A DNA stretch of 21,789 nucleotides from positions 1 through 21,789 of the forward strand of contig CAUFXR010000041.1 of assembly GCA_959596515.1 (NCBI GenBank), written 5' to 3'. Below are positions 1 through 7,202 of this stretch, piece by piece (position 1 is the stretch's first letter; each line of letters begins with the position of its first letter). The position numbers and the translations under genes were made by a program. Source of the stretch: an uncultured Oscillospiraceae bacterium. Its GTDB lineage: Bacteria > Bacillota > Clostridia > Oscillospirales > Acutalibacteraceae. The notes under the pieces are model-generated. The model was given only the letters and a program-made list of their open reading frames with translations, was not told the DNA's origin and did no database searches.

Positions 1-243
1 GTTAGCAGCTTAATTACAGCTGCCGTCCTTAACCGTGAGTACCGCGGCTCGGATAAGGGCGTAACCTAAGCGGTGAACGTGAACCAGAAACCGCCTCGTT
101 TCTGGCCATGAATAAGAGGCTACCGAAGCGCTGAGCCCGCCATTTGGCGCGGCGCCGAGGGAATTGCAAAAAGATGGCTACACTCGTAGAAAGCTTTTGT
201 AAGCGGTTTTCGGACAGGAGTTCGACTCTCCTCATCTCCACCA
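1..243 (+). ncRNA. ssrA: tmRNA (3' part; 5' part outside window)
   Basis: This is the 3' portion of transfer-messenger RNA, which rescues stalled ribosomes and tags their products for proteolysis. The end of the tag frame is visible at 2-13 (TTA GCA GCT TAA, giving -LAA then stop), matching the hydrophobic ends of known tag peptides. The downstream pseudoknot region follows. The tRNA-like end has a T-arm at 215-232 (stem around TTCGACT) and an encoded CCA at 241-243. The gene start and the alanyl acceptor 5' strand lie before the window. The 3' end is the target of the integrated element, which regenerates an intact tmRNA end, so the RNA should remain functional. Confidence 0.93.
221..243 (+). 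repeat. attL core, 23-bp direct repeat
   Basis: Starts with TTCGACTCTCC in the tmRNA T-loop and ends with the CCA. It is identical over 23 bases to 9544-9566, and the flanking bases differ on both sides (G versus A before, A versus C after). Integration into this part of tmRNA is well known for tyrosine integrases. Confidence 0.92.
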
Positions 244-248
244 ACCTG

Positions 249-297
249 AAAAGGCCAATAATCCGCATGAACGCTGGATTTTTGGCTTTTTCTTTTT
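249..297 (+). terminator. Element-borne terminator downstream of tmRNA
   Basis: The stem AAAAGGCCAA (249-258) pairs with TTGGCTTTTT (282-291), with one G-U pair, and is followed by TCTTTTT. It begins 6 bases after the tmRNA CCA but lies inside the element. The element therefore seems to supply a substitute for the native terminator it displaced to 9636-9667. The loop of 23 bases is long. Confidence 0.6.
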
Positions 298-312
298 GCC
301 TAAAAAAAGCGA

Positions 313-333
313 TTTGGTGTTTGTTTGGTGTTT
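313..333 (+). repeat. Integrase arm-type sites, left end
   Basis: Two direct copies of TTTGGTGTTT lie at 313-322 and 324-333, 11 bp apart. The same two copies with the same 11-bp spacing occur inside the right end (9406-9415, 9417-9426). Paired repeats flanking both att cores are the usual layout of arm sites bound by the N-terminal domain of tyrosine integrases. Function is inferred. Confidence 0.7.
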
Positions 334-355
334 ATCGCTTCAAAAATACAAGAAA

Positions 356-404
356 AGCCGATAGATTTGCCCGCTTCATGGGTTTGTCTATCGGCTGTTT
401 TTTT
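356..404. terminator. Bidirectional terminator after the integrase gene
   Basis: The perfect 10-bp stem AGCCGATAGA (356-365) / TCTATCGGCT (387-396) is followed by G and seven Ts on the plus strand. On the minus strand the stem is followed by TTTTC. The integrase stop codon is at 403-405, so it most likely ends the leftward int transcript and also insulates against read-through from ssrA. Confidence 0.75.
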
Positions 405-1578
405 ATGCCTTTTTCTGATTCAGATTCAAGGCGTTTGCTATGGCTTCCGAAGCCTGAGCCTGCGCCTCTGCGAAAGTATGAGCGTATATGTTCAGCGTGG
501 TTGATGTTTGGCTGTGCCCCAGGGAAGCGGAGACAGTCCGGGGATCAATGCCGCTTGTAATCAGCAAAGAGGCGTTGAGGTGCCGAAAGCTGTGAATCGA
601 GACAGGAGGGATATTGTTTGATTCACAAAACCTCCGCAGCCAGTTATACATAGAAGCGTTTCCTAAAAGCCGTCCTAACTCATTCACGAAAATCCTATCG
701 CTGTCTTCCCACAGGTCCCCGGCTTTTAACCTTTGTTCAGTTTGCTCTATCCTGCGCCGCTTTAAGATGTCCATAATAGGGACGGGAAGATGAATAACCC
801 TGTAAGCCTTATCTGTCTTTGGTGTGTCCGTATAGTGCCCCTTGTCGGTCGTATATTCCGCCTCTCTGCGGATCGTGACTGTATTGGCTTTAAAGTTTAT
901 GTCTTTCCATTCCAGACCCAGCAACTCGCCTTTTCTGAATCCTCCATATATAGCCAAAATAAAGAACGTTTTCCGAACCAGCGGAGCGGTGTCTAATAGC
1001 TCAATAAAGCGCTGGGCTTCCTCGATGGTAAATATCTTCCGTTCAAACCTTTTCCCTTCAGCTACCTTGATGTTATGGCAAGGGTTCATTGGTATCATGT
1101 CCAACTCCACAGCGTATTTCAGTATCGTGGATACGAAGGACAGATATCCCCTCACGGTCTTTGGAGACAGTTTCCCGCCCGTTTGTTGATTCATGCCGTC
1201 AGCTTCCAGGGAGGAAACAAAGCGTTGAATATGCCGCCTTGTTATTTTATCAATACGCAAATGGCCCAGCGCCGGAAATGTCCGGTCTGTAAAGCGGTAA
1301 TACCTTTGTCGAGTATTCTCTTTTAATTTGCCGTTTACCCGTTCTTCAAGAAATTGCTTTGTAAAAGCTTCAAACTTTATATTGCCCCCGGAAGCGCCGT
1401 TTTTACACTGTTCCTCAAAAAGCACCTTTGCCCGCTCCAGTTCCTTATTTACCTGTTTTTTCGTCATGCCAGGACTGGGTGTCCAGGTAGTTGACCGCCT
1501 GATCTGCTTCCCGTGGGAATCATAGCCGCAAGACACGATAATGCGGTAGCTGTCACCCCTCTTTTGTACTGTCGCCAT
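403..1578 (-). CDS. int: Tyrosine site-specific integrase
   Basis: Catalyses integration and, with a directionality factor, excision of the element at the ssrA 3' end. Counting from an upstream in-frame GTG at 1587, the N-terminal arm-binding domain covers about residues 5-60. A SAM-like core-binding domain covers 70-165 and the catalytic domain 185-385. The active-site set is complete: R218 (in GGFRKGELLGLEW), K257, H332 and R335 (HSFRH), H358 (LGHSQ) and nucleophile Y368. I prefer the ATG at 1578 (MATVQKRGDSY...), preceded by AGGTGA, because family members usually begin this way. The start overlaps the 3' end of the repressor gene by 26 bp, so the two are co-transcribed leftward. The gene is intact at normal length for Firmicutes element integrases. 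Confidence 0.95.
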   Translation of the reverse strand: MATVQKRGDSYRIIVSCGYDSHGKQIRRSTTWTPSPGMTKKQVNKELERAKVLFEEQCKNGASGGNIKFEAFTKQFLEERVNGKLKENTRQRYYRFTDRTFPALGHLRIDKITRRHIQRFVSSLEADGMNQQTGGKLSPKTVRGYLSFVSTILKYAVELDMIPMNPCHNIKVAEGKRFERKIFTIEEAQRFIELLDTAPLVRKTFFILAIYGGFRKGELLGLEWKDINFKANTVTIRREAEYTTDKGHYTDTPKTDKAYRVIHLPVPIMDILKRRRIEQTEQRLKAGDLWEDSDRIFVNELGRLLGNASMYNWLRRFCESNNIPPVSIHSFRHLNASLLITSGIDPRTVSASLGHSQTSTTLNIYAHTFAEAQAQASEAIANALNLNQKKA

Positions 1579-2320
1579 TTGGTTCACCTGCCTTTTCCTT
1601 GAAATACTCTATCATTCTTTTGGCTTGGTCTTGATAAGTGTCAATGTTTCTAAAACTAAAAGTAATATCAAATATATCTTTTTCGGAGGCGGATGGATTC
1701 ACCTTTGATGAAATAAAAGTAATTAGATCGCCTAAAAACAGTTTTGCAGCACCGTATAAATAATTCTTGTATGATTCCCCACACAGCACGGTACCATTTT
1801 TATAAATTTTCCCGTATAAAGAAGGACTAAGATCAATTAACTCGTCTTCTATTTGACGAGCGTCACAAGATGCACTTGTATCAAGATTCATGATGTTATT
1901 AAGAATCCGAATCAAGTCGGGATAATAGTTCAAATTTTCAATGATGAGGTTAAATATATCAGAGGGATAATATTTTTCAGTATTACAGTTTTTCTGGCAA
2001 TCTTTTTCTAACTTCGCACACGCTAAAAGATCAATTGAATTTTCAGAAAGCCCCGTTATTTCACTAACACTATGTATATTCATATCGGTATTTTTTACGT
2101 CAGAAAGCCCAAGAAGCCAATCCGATGACACGTGACATTTTTCAGCTATTTTTTTCAATACTAACGCATCGGGCAGCCGGTCTCCATTCTCGTAAAACCC
2201 GACTGTCGGCCTAGAAATTCCTACAAAATCCGCAAACTTGTCCTGTGTCATATCGCCCCGTAATTCGCGGAATCTTTCGGCAAAAACCGGCAACTTTTTT
2301 TGTGATACACTTGTTTTCAT
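1553..2320 (-). CDS. XRE-family repressor of the element
   Basis: A predicted 255-aa DNA-binding regulator. Residues about 10-75 form a Cro/CI-type helix-turn-helix (MTQDKFADFVGISRPTVGFY followed by ENGDRLPDALVLKKIAEKC and SSDWLLG). The remaining ~180 residues match nothing I recognise. In particular I see no S24 LexA-type autoproteolysis motif, so induction by RecA-mediated self-cleavage is not indicated. Its place, upstream of int in the same direction and divergent from the early genes, is that of a master repressor, like Stl in phage-inducible islands or CI in phages. The ATG at 2320 is preferred over a TTG at 2335. It likely binds the half-sites at 2375-2382 and 2428-2435. Confidence 0.85.
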   Translation of the reverse strand: MKTSVSQKKLPVFAERFRELRGDMTQDKFADFVGISRPTVGFYENGDRLPDALVLKKIAEKCHVSSDWLLGLSDVKNTDMNIHSVSEITGLSENSIDLLACAKLEKDCQKNCNTEKYYPSDIFNLIIENLNYYPDLIRILNNIMNLDTSASCDARQIEDELIDLSPSLYGKIYKNGTVLCGESYKNYLYGAAKLFLGDLITFISSKVNPSASEKDIFDITFSFRNIDTYQDQAKRMIEYFKEKAGEPNGDSTKEG

Positions 2321-2374
2321 AAAACAGCCCGCCAATCTTCAAATGTTATCTTTTGAATCAATATTTCTCTTTTG

Positions 2375-2435
2375 GTTGACTTTTCTCTTGTTGTTGTCTA
2401 AAATAATAATATAGTAAATCCTTGAAGAAGTCAAC
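2375..2435. promoter_or_regulatory. Opposed overlapping promoters with inverted operator half-sites
   Basis: The rightward promoter has TTGACT (2376-2381), a 17-bp spacer and TAAAAT (2399-2404). The leftward promoter has TTGACT on the minus strand (2434-2429), a 17-bp spacer and TATTAT (2411-2406). The two -10 boxes are one base apart and face each other, so each start site lies just inside the other promoter. GTTGACTT at 2375-2382 and AAGTCAAC at 2428-2435 form a perfect inverted repeat covering both -35 boxes, suiting a repressor that controls both directions. The leftward promoter serves the repressor and int; the rightward one serves the early replication genes. Confidence 0.75.
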
Positions 2436-2460
2436 AACAATTTTGAACGGAGGGCTTTAA

Positions 2461-2640
2461 ATGCAAACCAATATGGAAATCAGACAAGAAGCAGCCGGAG
2501 CGGGCGTGAAGCTGTGGCAGATTGCGGACAAGCTGGGAATCACAGACAGTTATTTTTCCCGCAAGCTTCGAAAGGAATTTACCAACGAGGAAAAAGAAAA
2601 AATCCGCGCGATCATTGCGGAATTAGCCAAGGAGGTGTAA
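2461..2640 (+). CDS. Small helix-turn-helix protein (59 aa)
   Basis: First gene of the rightward operon, 59 codons from ATG, with a strong ribosome site (GGAGG, 9 bases upstream). The central segment LWQIADKLGITDSYFSRKLR reads as a helix-turn-helix, followed by a charged helix (TNEEKEKIRAIIAEL). Such short HTH proteins often sit directly opposite the repressor in Gram-positive elements and may act as a Cro-like or activator counterpart. That role is inferred only from position. Its 3' end carries the ribosome site (AGGAGGTG) of the next gene, which starts 2 bases after its stop. Confidence 0.8.
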   Translation: MQTNMEIRQEAAGAGVKLWQIADKLGITDSYFSRKLRKEFTNEEKEKIRAIIAELAKEV

Positions 2641-2642
2641 AT

Positions 2643-2873
2643 TTGGCAAGAATGAGGCTACAAAAAGACGTATTCGCCTACATAAAAGAGAAAGACCCCC
2701 AAACAGCGTTAACGCCTCACGCCTTGCGTTGTTTGGTTCTTGACGGGACAATTCCTCATGTGGACGTGGGAAGAAAGAAGCTTATTAATTTGGACGTGCT
2801 GGACGAATATTTGGAACACCCGGAACGCTTTCCCGCTCCGGAGGAACAAGGTAAGATTAGGCCAGTGAGATAG
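2643..2873 (+). CDS. Excisionase-like MerR/HTH DNA-binding protein
   Basis: A 76-aa protein starting at TTG 2643, 5 bases after AGGAGGTG; an ATG three codons in is the alternative. The segment TPHALRCLVLDGTIPHVDVG, then RKKLINLDVLDEYLEHPERF, has the MerR/excisionase winged-helix layout: recognition helix, a basic wing around IPHVDVGRKKLIN, then a helix. This family includes the directionality factors of Tn916-type and phage integrases. Because an intact integrase and both att sites are present, a role in excision is reasonable, but a transcriptional role cannot be excluded. Co-expressed with the small HTH gene upstream and the replication genes downstream. Confidence 0.75.
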   Translation: MARMRLQKDVFAYIKEKDPQTALTPHALRCLVLDGTIPHVDVGRKKLINLDVLDEYLEHPERFPAPEEQGKIRPVR

Positions 2874-2885
2874 GAGGGGAACGCC

Positions 2886-3203
2886 TTGACTTTAATCGAC
2901 TATATCCCGTTCGGAAGATCGAACGCAATTCAGGCAAAGGCATTAGCTGAAGCGGCGGGCTTTCCAGATGTGAGGTCGCTTCAGCAGGCGATCCACAGCC
3001 TGAGAGTGCAGGGCGTTTTGATTCTATCCAGCACACAGGAGCCGCAAGGGTACTTTTTACCGGAACCAGGCGAAGATTACGAGGTATCGAGGTTTTTAAA
3101 TTCCATGAGATCACGGGTAAGGGAGATCGAAGCCGCGGCAAGGCCAGCGGAGATTTTCTTGAACGCCGCCGGATATATGGGAACAGGAAGTGATGGGGAT
3201 TGA
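2886..3203 (+). CDS. Winged-helix protein of the replication operon
   Basis: 105 aa, starting at TTG 2886 behind AGGAGGGG. The N-terminal two-thirds (residues about 10-60: SNAIQAKALAEAAGFPDVRS, LQQAIHSLRVQGVLILSS, then a short hairpin ending GYFLPEP) reads as a winged helix. The C-terminal part is a basic helix (SMRSRVREIEAAARPAEIF). The stop codon overlaps the start of the primase-helicase gene (TTGA, 4 bases), which suggests translational coupling and a replication-linked role, for instance origin recognition or helicase loading. I do not recognise a named family beyond the fold, so the function is inferred from context. Confidence 0.75.
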   Translation: MTLIDYIPFGRSNAIQAKALAEAAGFPDVRSLQQAIHSLRVQGVLILSSTQEPQGYFLPEPGEDYEVSRFLNSMRSRVREIEAAARPAEIFLNAAGYMGTGSDGD

Positions 3204-5242
3204 ACTTTGAGAACATTCCGGAAAGCTTAAAGGCTTTAGATCAATGGGTATGCTGGGGCAAGCCGGGAAAGCCGCCTAAAATCCCCTATAACCCGGTTAC
3301 AGGCTACCCGGCAAAAGCAGGACAGCCCGAAACCTGGACAAGCTTTAGCAAGGCTGTAGAGGCAGTAAAAGCCGGGAAATACAAAGGCGTGGGCTTTGAG
3401 CTTAACAACAATGGAATTGTGGGAATTGATCTAGATAATGTCGTAGACCCTAAAACCGGATACATAGTGCCGGAAGCCAAAAACATAGTAACCGACCTGG
3501 ACAGCTATACAGAGATAAGCCAAAGCGGAAAAGGGCTTCATGTTTTAGTTAAGGCTGATCTTAAACTGACAGAGAACAGATCTAAGCTTCAAGACTGCAA
3601 TGTTTTAGGCGAAAAATGGCCGGGAATTGAGATATACAACAAAGAACGATATCTTATCATTACCGGGGACAGATACGGCGAAAACAAGGTCATAGAGGAA
3701 AGAAACGCTATCACCAAGGCCACAGTGGATTATTATTTCAGGCCGCAGGATACCACGGAATACACTGGTATACAAAGGAATACCACGGTATGCACTATGG
3801 ATACCGCTGGTATACCAATGGTATCCACAACGGCTCCCGCCGATCAACTGAAAATCGGACTTGAAAAGGATTCCAAGCTGAAAGCCTTGTGGAATGGGGA
3901 CAGGCCAAACGGCAACGAGAGCGCAGACGATCAAGGACTGATGAATAAATTAGCCTATTGGTGCAGCTGCAATCCCGCAGCCATGCGGGAGGCATTTCTT
4001 AACTCTCCCCATACTTCCAGCAAGGATCCAGAGCACCAAAAGAAGCTGAATCGCAAGGACTACCTAAAGCGAACTATCGAGACAGCCATTAAAAGCTGTA
4101 AAAGCACCGCAGCAGAGGATCATAATAATTATCAGATGGATCAGGTTAGAAAGGATTTTTCACCCGTTGAACAAAGCGCCTCCCCTGCTCTCGTGAAAGC
4201 CTCCGACATTCCTTATGAACCTCCAAGATGGCTTATAGCGCCGTATTTTCAAAGAGGCAAAGGCACTTTAATACAAGCAGACCCAGGAACCGGAAAAACT
4301 GCTTTTATGTGTGCGATCGCGGCCCACGTTTCAACCGGCAGGCCAATACTTGACATTCGGATCGAAAGGCCCGGAAACGTATTGATTCTGTCAGTCGAAG
4401 ATGATCTTCCGGTGCTTCGTGGACGAATCGAGGCAAACGGCGGCGATTTGGACAAGTGTATTTTTATGACCAATGCGGCGGGGATTACCTTTACTTCCCC
4501 CGAAATCGAACGGGCCATAAAAGACGTAAACGCCAAGCTGATTATTTTCGATCCGTTTCAAGCTTTTCTCGGAAAAGGCGTTGATATGTTCCGATCAAAC
4601 GAAACCCGCCCGGAGTTGGCAAAGCTGTTCGAAATGGCAGACAGAAACGACTGTTCGGTTGGCATTATAGGCCACACGGGGAAGGGAAGCATGGACAAAT
4701 CCCCGGTAAACCGGGCTTTAGGCAGCGTGGATATTCCGGCGGCTATGCGAAGTATTATCCAGATTGTCAGAAACCCGGACGATGCAAACGAGTGTATCGC
4801 CGTTCATGTCAAATGCTCAAATGCACCTAAGGGCCGCAGCATTTCCTACCGGATTGGAGACCGAGGCGGGATTGAGTGGACAGGATACAGCCCTCTGACC
4901 GTGGAAGATTTAAACACGATTACCAAGCGAAAGGAAAAAGGGATTCCTTATGAAAACGAGCCGCTTGTCCAGGTGTTTAATCAACTGATAGCTGACAAGC
5001 CAGGTGGTGGGTTCTGGCCTTATGAGGAAGTTAAGTCAGAAGGTATGAAAATTTTAGGGTTTCCCCCATTTTCCACTACCAACGATTTAAAAGCAAAGCT
5101 TAGCGGCCCTCTTACCCGTGAACTGCAAGAGCATGACGGTTTGATAGTGACTTGCGGACATAAATCAAACGGCGCGAGAGGTATCAGAATTGAGCAATAC
5201 CAGCACCCCCAAGGGTATCAAACAAAAATAGCCACAAAGTGA
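3200..5242 (+). CDS. Primase-polymerase / RepA-like helicase fusion
   Basis: A 680-aa replication protein starting at TTG 3200. Residues 1-160 form an archaeo-eukaryotic primase (prim-pol) domain: D77 and D79 in GIDLDN, H114 in SGKGLHV, and the third motif near EIYNKERYLIITGD (144-157). Residues about 225-300 (LWNGD, then LMNKLAYWCS and HQKKLNRKDYLKRTIETAI) are the linker domain that follows prim-pol in this family. Residues 340-545 form a RecA-fold RepA/DnaB-type ATPase with Walker A ADPGTGKT (360-367) and Walker B KLIIFD (446-451). About 115 C-terminal residues are unassigned. It can plausibly prime and unwind at the element's own origin, which probably lies directly downstream (5243-5390). 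All catalytic motifs are intact, unlike the truncated relative at 10829. Confidence 0.92.
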   Translation: MNFENIPESLKALDQWVCWGKPGKPPKIPYNPVTGYPAKAGQPETWTSFSKAVEAVKAGKYKGVGFELNNNGIVGIDLDNVVDPKTGYIVPEAKNIVTDLDSYTEISQSGKGLHVLVKADLKLTENRSKLQDCNVLGEKWPGIEIYNKERYLIITGDRYGENKVIEERNAITKATVDYYFRPQDTTEYTGIQRNTTVCTMDTAGIPMVSTTAPADQLKIGLEKDSKLKALWNGDRPNGNESADDQGLMNKLAYWCSCNPAAMREAFLNSPHTSSKDPEHQKKLNRKDYLKRTIETAIKSCKSTAAEDHNNYQMDQVRKDFSPVEQSASPALVKASDIPYEPPRWLIAPYFQRGKGTLIQADPGTGKTAFMCAIAAHVSTGRPILDIRIERPGNVLILSVEDDLPVLRGRIEANGGDLDKCIFMTNAAGITFTSPEIERAIKDVNAKLIIFDPFQAFLGKGVDMFRSNETRPELAKLFEMADRNDCSVGIIGHTGKGSMDKSPVNRALGSVDIPAAMRSIIQIVRNPDDANECIAVHVKCSNAPKGRSISYRIGDRGGIEWTGYSPLTVEDLNTITKRKEKGIPYENEPLVQVFNQLIADKPGGGFWPYEEVKSEGMKILGFPPFSTTNDLKAKLSGPLTRELQEHDGLIVTCGHKSNGARGIRIEQYQHPQGYQTKIATK

Positions 5243-5390
5243 AAGGGACGATACCCCTATTACTAAGTTTATATATATATTTCGTCCCCTTGTGACCCTT
5301 ACCGTCACTTAACGTCCCTAATCGTCCCTTACTGTCAGGGACGCTAAGGGACGAAGTGGACGCTCTATTCTGTATAAGGGCAAACGTCCC
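5243..5390. other. Candidate replication origin with CGTCCC iterons
   Basis: Seven copies of CGTCCC or its complement fall in 146 bp: plus strand at 5283, 5313, 5323 and 5385; minus strand at 5245-5250, 5338-5343 and 5348-5353. The central four form a symmetric array: two direct copies 10 bp apart, a 9-bp gap, then two inverted copies 10 bp apart (5313-5353). A pure A/T stretch (TTTATATATATATTT, 5268-5282) is adjacent and could serve as the unwinding site. Lying just after the rep gene, this matches origins of Gram-positive chromosomal islands, where short iterons flank an AT-rich segment. Autonomous replication is inferred. Confidence 0.7.
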
Positions 5391-5429
5391 TGGCCGGCCC
5401 TCTGTGGAAACGAAAGGAGTAAAAACAGA

Positions 5430-5672
5430 ATGATCTATGATTTTTTAGTGTTTGGCGAGAATGTCGGAAAGGCGGTCAAAATTGAAGGCTGCGGTGGAGT
5501 GTCAGAAGCTGCCAGCGCTGCGGCGTGTCAAATTGAGCATGAAACCGGAGATTGTGTAAGTGCCGCCGTGTATATTCCCGGAAATAAATCGTTTGAAGAA
5601 TTGGCGGCTATCAGTTTTGACGATCTTATCAAGCCTGGAAACGTTGTACAGATATTTGAATTTGATGATTGA
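5430..5672 (+). CDS. Small acidic protein of unknown function (80 aa)
   Basis: ATG 5430 with AAAGGAG 12 bases upstream. The protein is 80 aa and acidic, ending EFDD. It starts MIYDFLVFGENVGKAVKIEG, and its alternating hydrophobic pattern suggests a compact alpha/beta fold. There is no signal peptide, membrane segment or recognisable motif. It is the first gene after the candidate origin and may be read from the early operon or from its own promoter. I do not recognise it. Confidence 0.7.
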   Translation: MIYDFLVFGENVGKAVKIEGCGGVSEAASAAACQIEHETGDCVSAAVYIPGNKSFEELAAISFDDLIKPGNVVQIFEFDD

Positions 5673-5687
5673 TCGAGAAAATAAAAA

Positions 5688-5751
5688 AGCCGCCCCAAAA
5701 CAGGACGACCCCTAAAAGCTGATTATATTATAGGCGAAACAGGGGGCGGCT
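5688..5751. promoter_or_regulatory. Hairpin overlapping the sigma-factor ribosome site / minus-strand terminator
   Basis: AGCCGCCCC (5688-5696) and GGGGCGGCT (5743-5751) are perfectly complementary over 9 bp. In plus-strand RNA the 3' arm contains the AGGGGG ribosome site of the sigma-like gene (ATG 5756), so folding would hide it. Read on the minus strand, the same stem is followed by TTTTTTATTTT and looks like a terminator with a 46-nt loop. Which role is real cannot be decided here. Confidence 0.5.
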
Positions 5752-5755
5752 GTCA

Positions 5756-6685
5756 ATGGCAGAACAAAGAGCGGACAAAGAGAAAACGGCATTTTGTCAG
5801 ACAAACGAGGAATTAGCTGTACAGGCCCAGGCGGGAGACAAGGGCGCAATCTCACAGCTGTGGAACCAAACAAGGGGAATTATTTTTATGATTCTAGCCC
5901 GGTACTATAACCGGAACCCTGATCGGTTTGCCCGGTGCGGCGTAACGATGGACGATTTAGAGCAGGAGGGCTTCTTTGCCGTCCTGGAGGCCGTGGAAGC
6001 CTTTAATCCCGCTAAGGGGTGGAAGTTTACTTCCTGGCTCAACTACCCGCTCCAGAACCGTGTAAACGCTATCCTGGGCACCAGGAGCGGACAGGTAAAG
6101 CATATCCCGTTGAATGAGTGTTCAAGCCTGGACGAGCCGATCAGCCAGGAAAGCGACGATATGACCCTGGGGGACAGTATAGAAGATCAGACAGCCCTGG
6201 ACGCTTTCCAAGGTGTTGAGGATAGGACATACAACAGCCAGCTGCACGATACCTTGGAGGTGTGCTTGTCGTTCCTTGAAAAGCCAATGGAGCGGGCTAT
6301 CCGGGGCCAATACTATGAAAACAAGTCATTGAAAGAAGTCGGCCGGGAACTGGGCGTAAGCTATCAATACGCCAGGGACTTGAAGAACAAAGGACTAAGA
6401 AAGCTCAGAGGCGGGAAAGCAAGACGGCTGCTTATGGAATACGCTGACGAGATTATCAGCGGCGGGGCTTGTCGCGGTACCGGCTTCCAGTCATGGAGCA
6501 GTTACGGAAGCGTGGAGGAAACCACGATTGAATATCTGGAGTGGCTAGGTATCTGTACAGTGCTAAAACGTCCAATGAAACCGGAGATTTTGGAGGCCAA
6601 AAAAACACCGGGGTTGTGCGAACCTGTACAGGAAATTTGTACTCCACCCACCGGTCCCCCTGAACGTTCAAGAAATGCTCGATAG
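5756..6685 (+). CDS. Sigma-70 family RNA polymerase sigma factor, element-encoded
   Basis: 309 aa. Residues about 25-110 match sigma region 2 (AISQLWNQTRGIIFMILARY, DDLEQEGFFAVLEAVEAFNP, then GWKFTSWLNYPLQNRV). Residues about 166-218 match region 4 with its helix-turn-helix (LSFLEKPMERAIRGQYY, SLKEVGRELGVSYQYARDL). Region 1.1 is absent and region 3 is replaced by a short acidic linker. A ~90-aa C-terminal extension (219-309), ending in a Pro/Thr-rich tail, has no domain I recognise. Sigma-like proteins of this shape occur in clostridial phages and conjugative elements. Its target promoters are unknown; the element's later genes or a helper phage's genes are possible. The ATG 5756 start has AGGGGG 9 bases upstream, inside a hairpin. 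Confidence 0.85.
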   Translation: MAEQRADKEKTAFCQTNEELAVQAQAGDKGAISQLWNQTRGIIFMILARYYNRNPDRFARCGVTMDDLEQEGFFAVLEAVEAFNPAKGWKFTSWLNYPLQNRVNAILGTRSGQVKHIPLNECSSLDEPISQESDDMTLGDSIEDQTALDAFQGVEDRTYNSQLHDTLEVCLSFLEKPMERAIRGQYYENKSLKEVGRELGVSYQYARDLKNKGLRKLRGGKARRLLMEYADEIISGGACRGTGFQSWSSYGSVEETTIEYLEWLGICTVLKRPMKPEILEAKKTPGLCEPVQEICTPPTGPPERSRNAR

Positions 6686-6836
6686 GGGGGATAAGATTTT
6701 GGTAAGGCTAAAAGTTTTCTAAGGCTCCCCCCTCATTGCTGCAATGCTCTGATACCGCAAGGGAACGGCGGGGGTAACCTTTTCCAACTCTGGCGCAAAT
6801 CCCCGCAAACGGGGAAAAGCCGGGATTTCTCCCGGC
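6684..6836. terminator. Convergent terminator region
   Basis: Three hairpins separate the converging sigma gene and leftward operon. AGGGGGG (6684-6690) pairs with CCCCCCT (6727-6733). CCCCG/CGGGG lies at 6801-6814. GCCGGG/CCCGGC lies at 6819-6836. Read leftward, the last one directly follows the stop of the 121-aa gene and is followed by TTTTCCCC, so it probably ends that transcript. No gene is visible here. Confidence 0.55.
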
Positions 6837-7202
6837 CTAGACTATGGTATTATTAGCATATTCCTTTAATCCAGCCACATATTCATCGGCCAAAAGCTCA
6901 AAGAAGCCGAAGACAATTTTTCGGTCTAAAGCTTCCAAGCTGTATTCGCGTTGAGCCGCTTCCAGCATAGCGAGACAGACTTTTTTTATATCGTTTTCTG
7001 TACTTTCACAATTAAGACTGCTAAAGAAATTGTGTGGAGAATGGCGGCGCCCATATTCCCGGTATTTATTACAGTTGTTGATAATCGCGGCGATTACCTC
7101 TTGCACTCTTGCTGAATTTGTGATATCTTGATTATGGTTATAGTTGACTGCACTTGTAACGCTGGCGGGCGCTGCAGGTGCTTTTTCTTTTATCTGGCGC
7201 AT
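6837..7202 (-). CDS. Unknown protein, last gene of leftward small-protein operon
   Basis: 121 aa from ATG 7202, with AAGGAGG 7 bases upstream. The first ~25 residues are low-complexity (Ala/Pro, then Asn-rich) and probably disordered. The rest is helical (ARVQEVIAAIINNCNKYREY, NDIKKVCLAMLEAAQREYSL, IVFGFFELLADEYVAGLKEY). There is no membrane segment and no known motif. The start overlaps the upstream gene by 13 bp, consistent with one transcript from the promoter near 8400. Function unknown. Confidence 0.72.
   Translation of the reverse strand: MRQIKEKAPAAPASVTSAVNYNHNQDITNSARVQEVIAAIINNCNKYREYGRRHSPHNFFSSLNCESTENDIKKVCLAMLEAAQREYSLEALDRKIVFGFFELLADEYVAGLKEYANNTIV

Noticed and set aside
144..560. 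Plus-strand frame spanning the tmRNA end and the integrase 3' end
   Set aside because: Overlaps a structural RNA and the antisense of int; no ribosome site.
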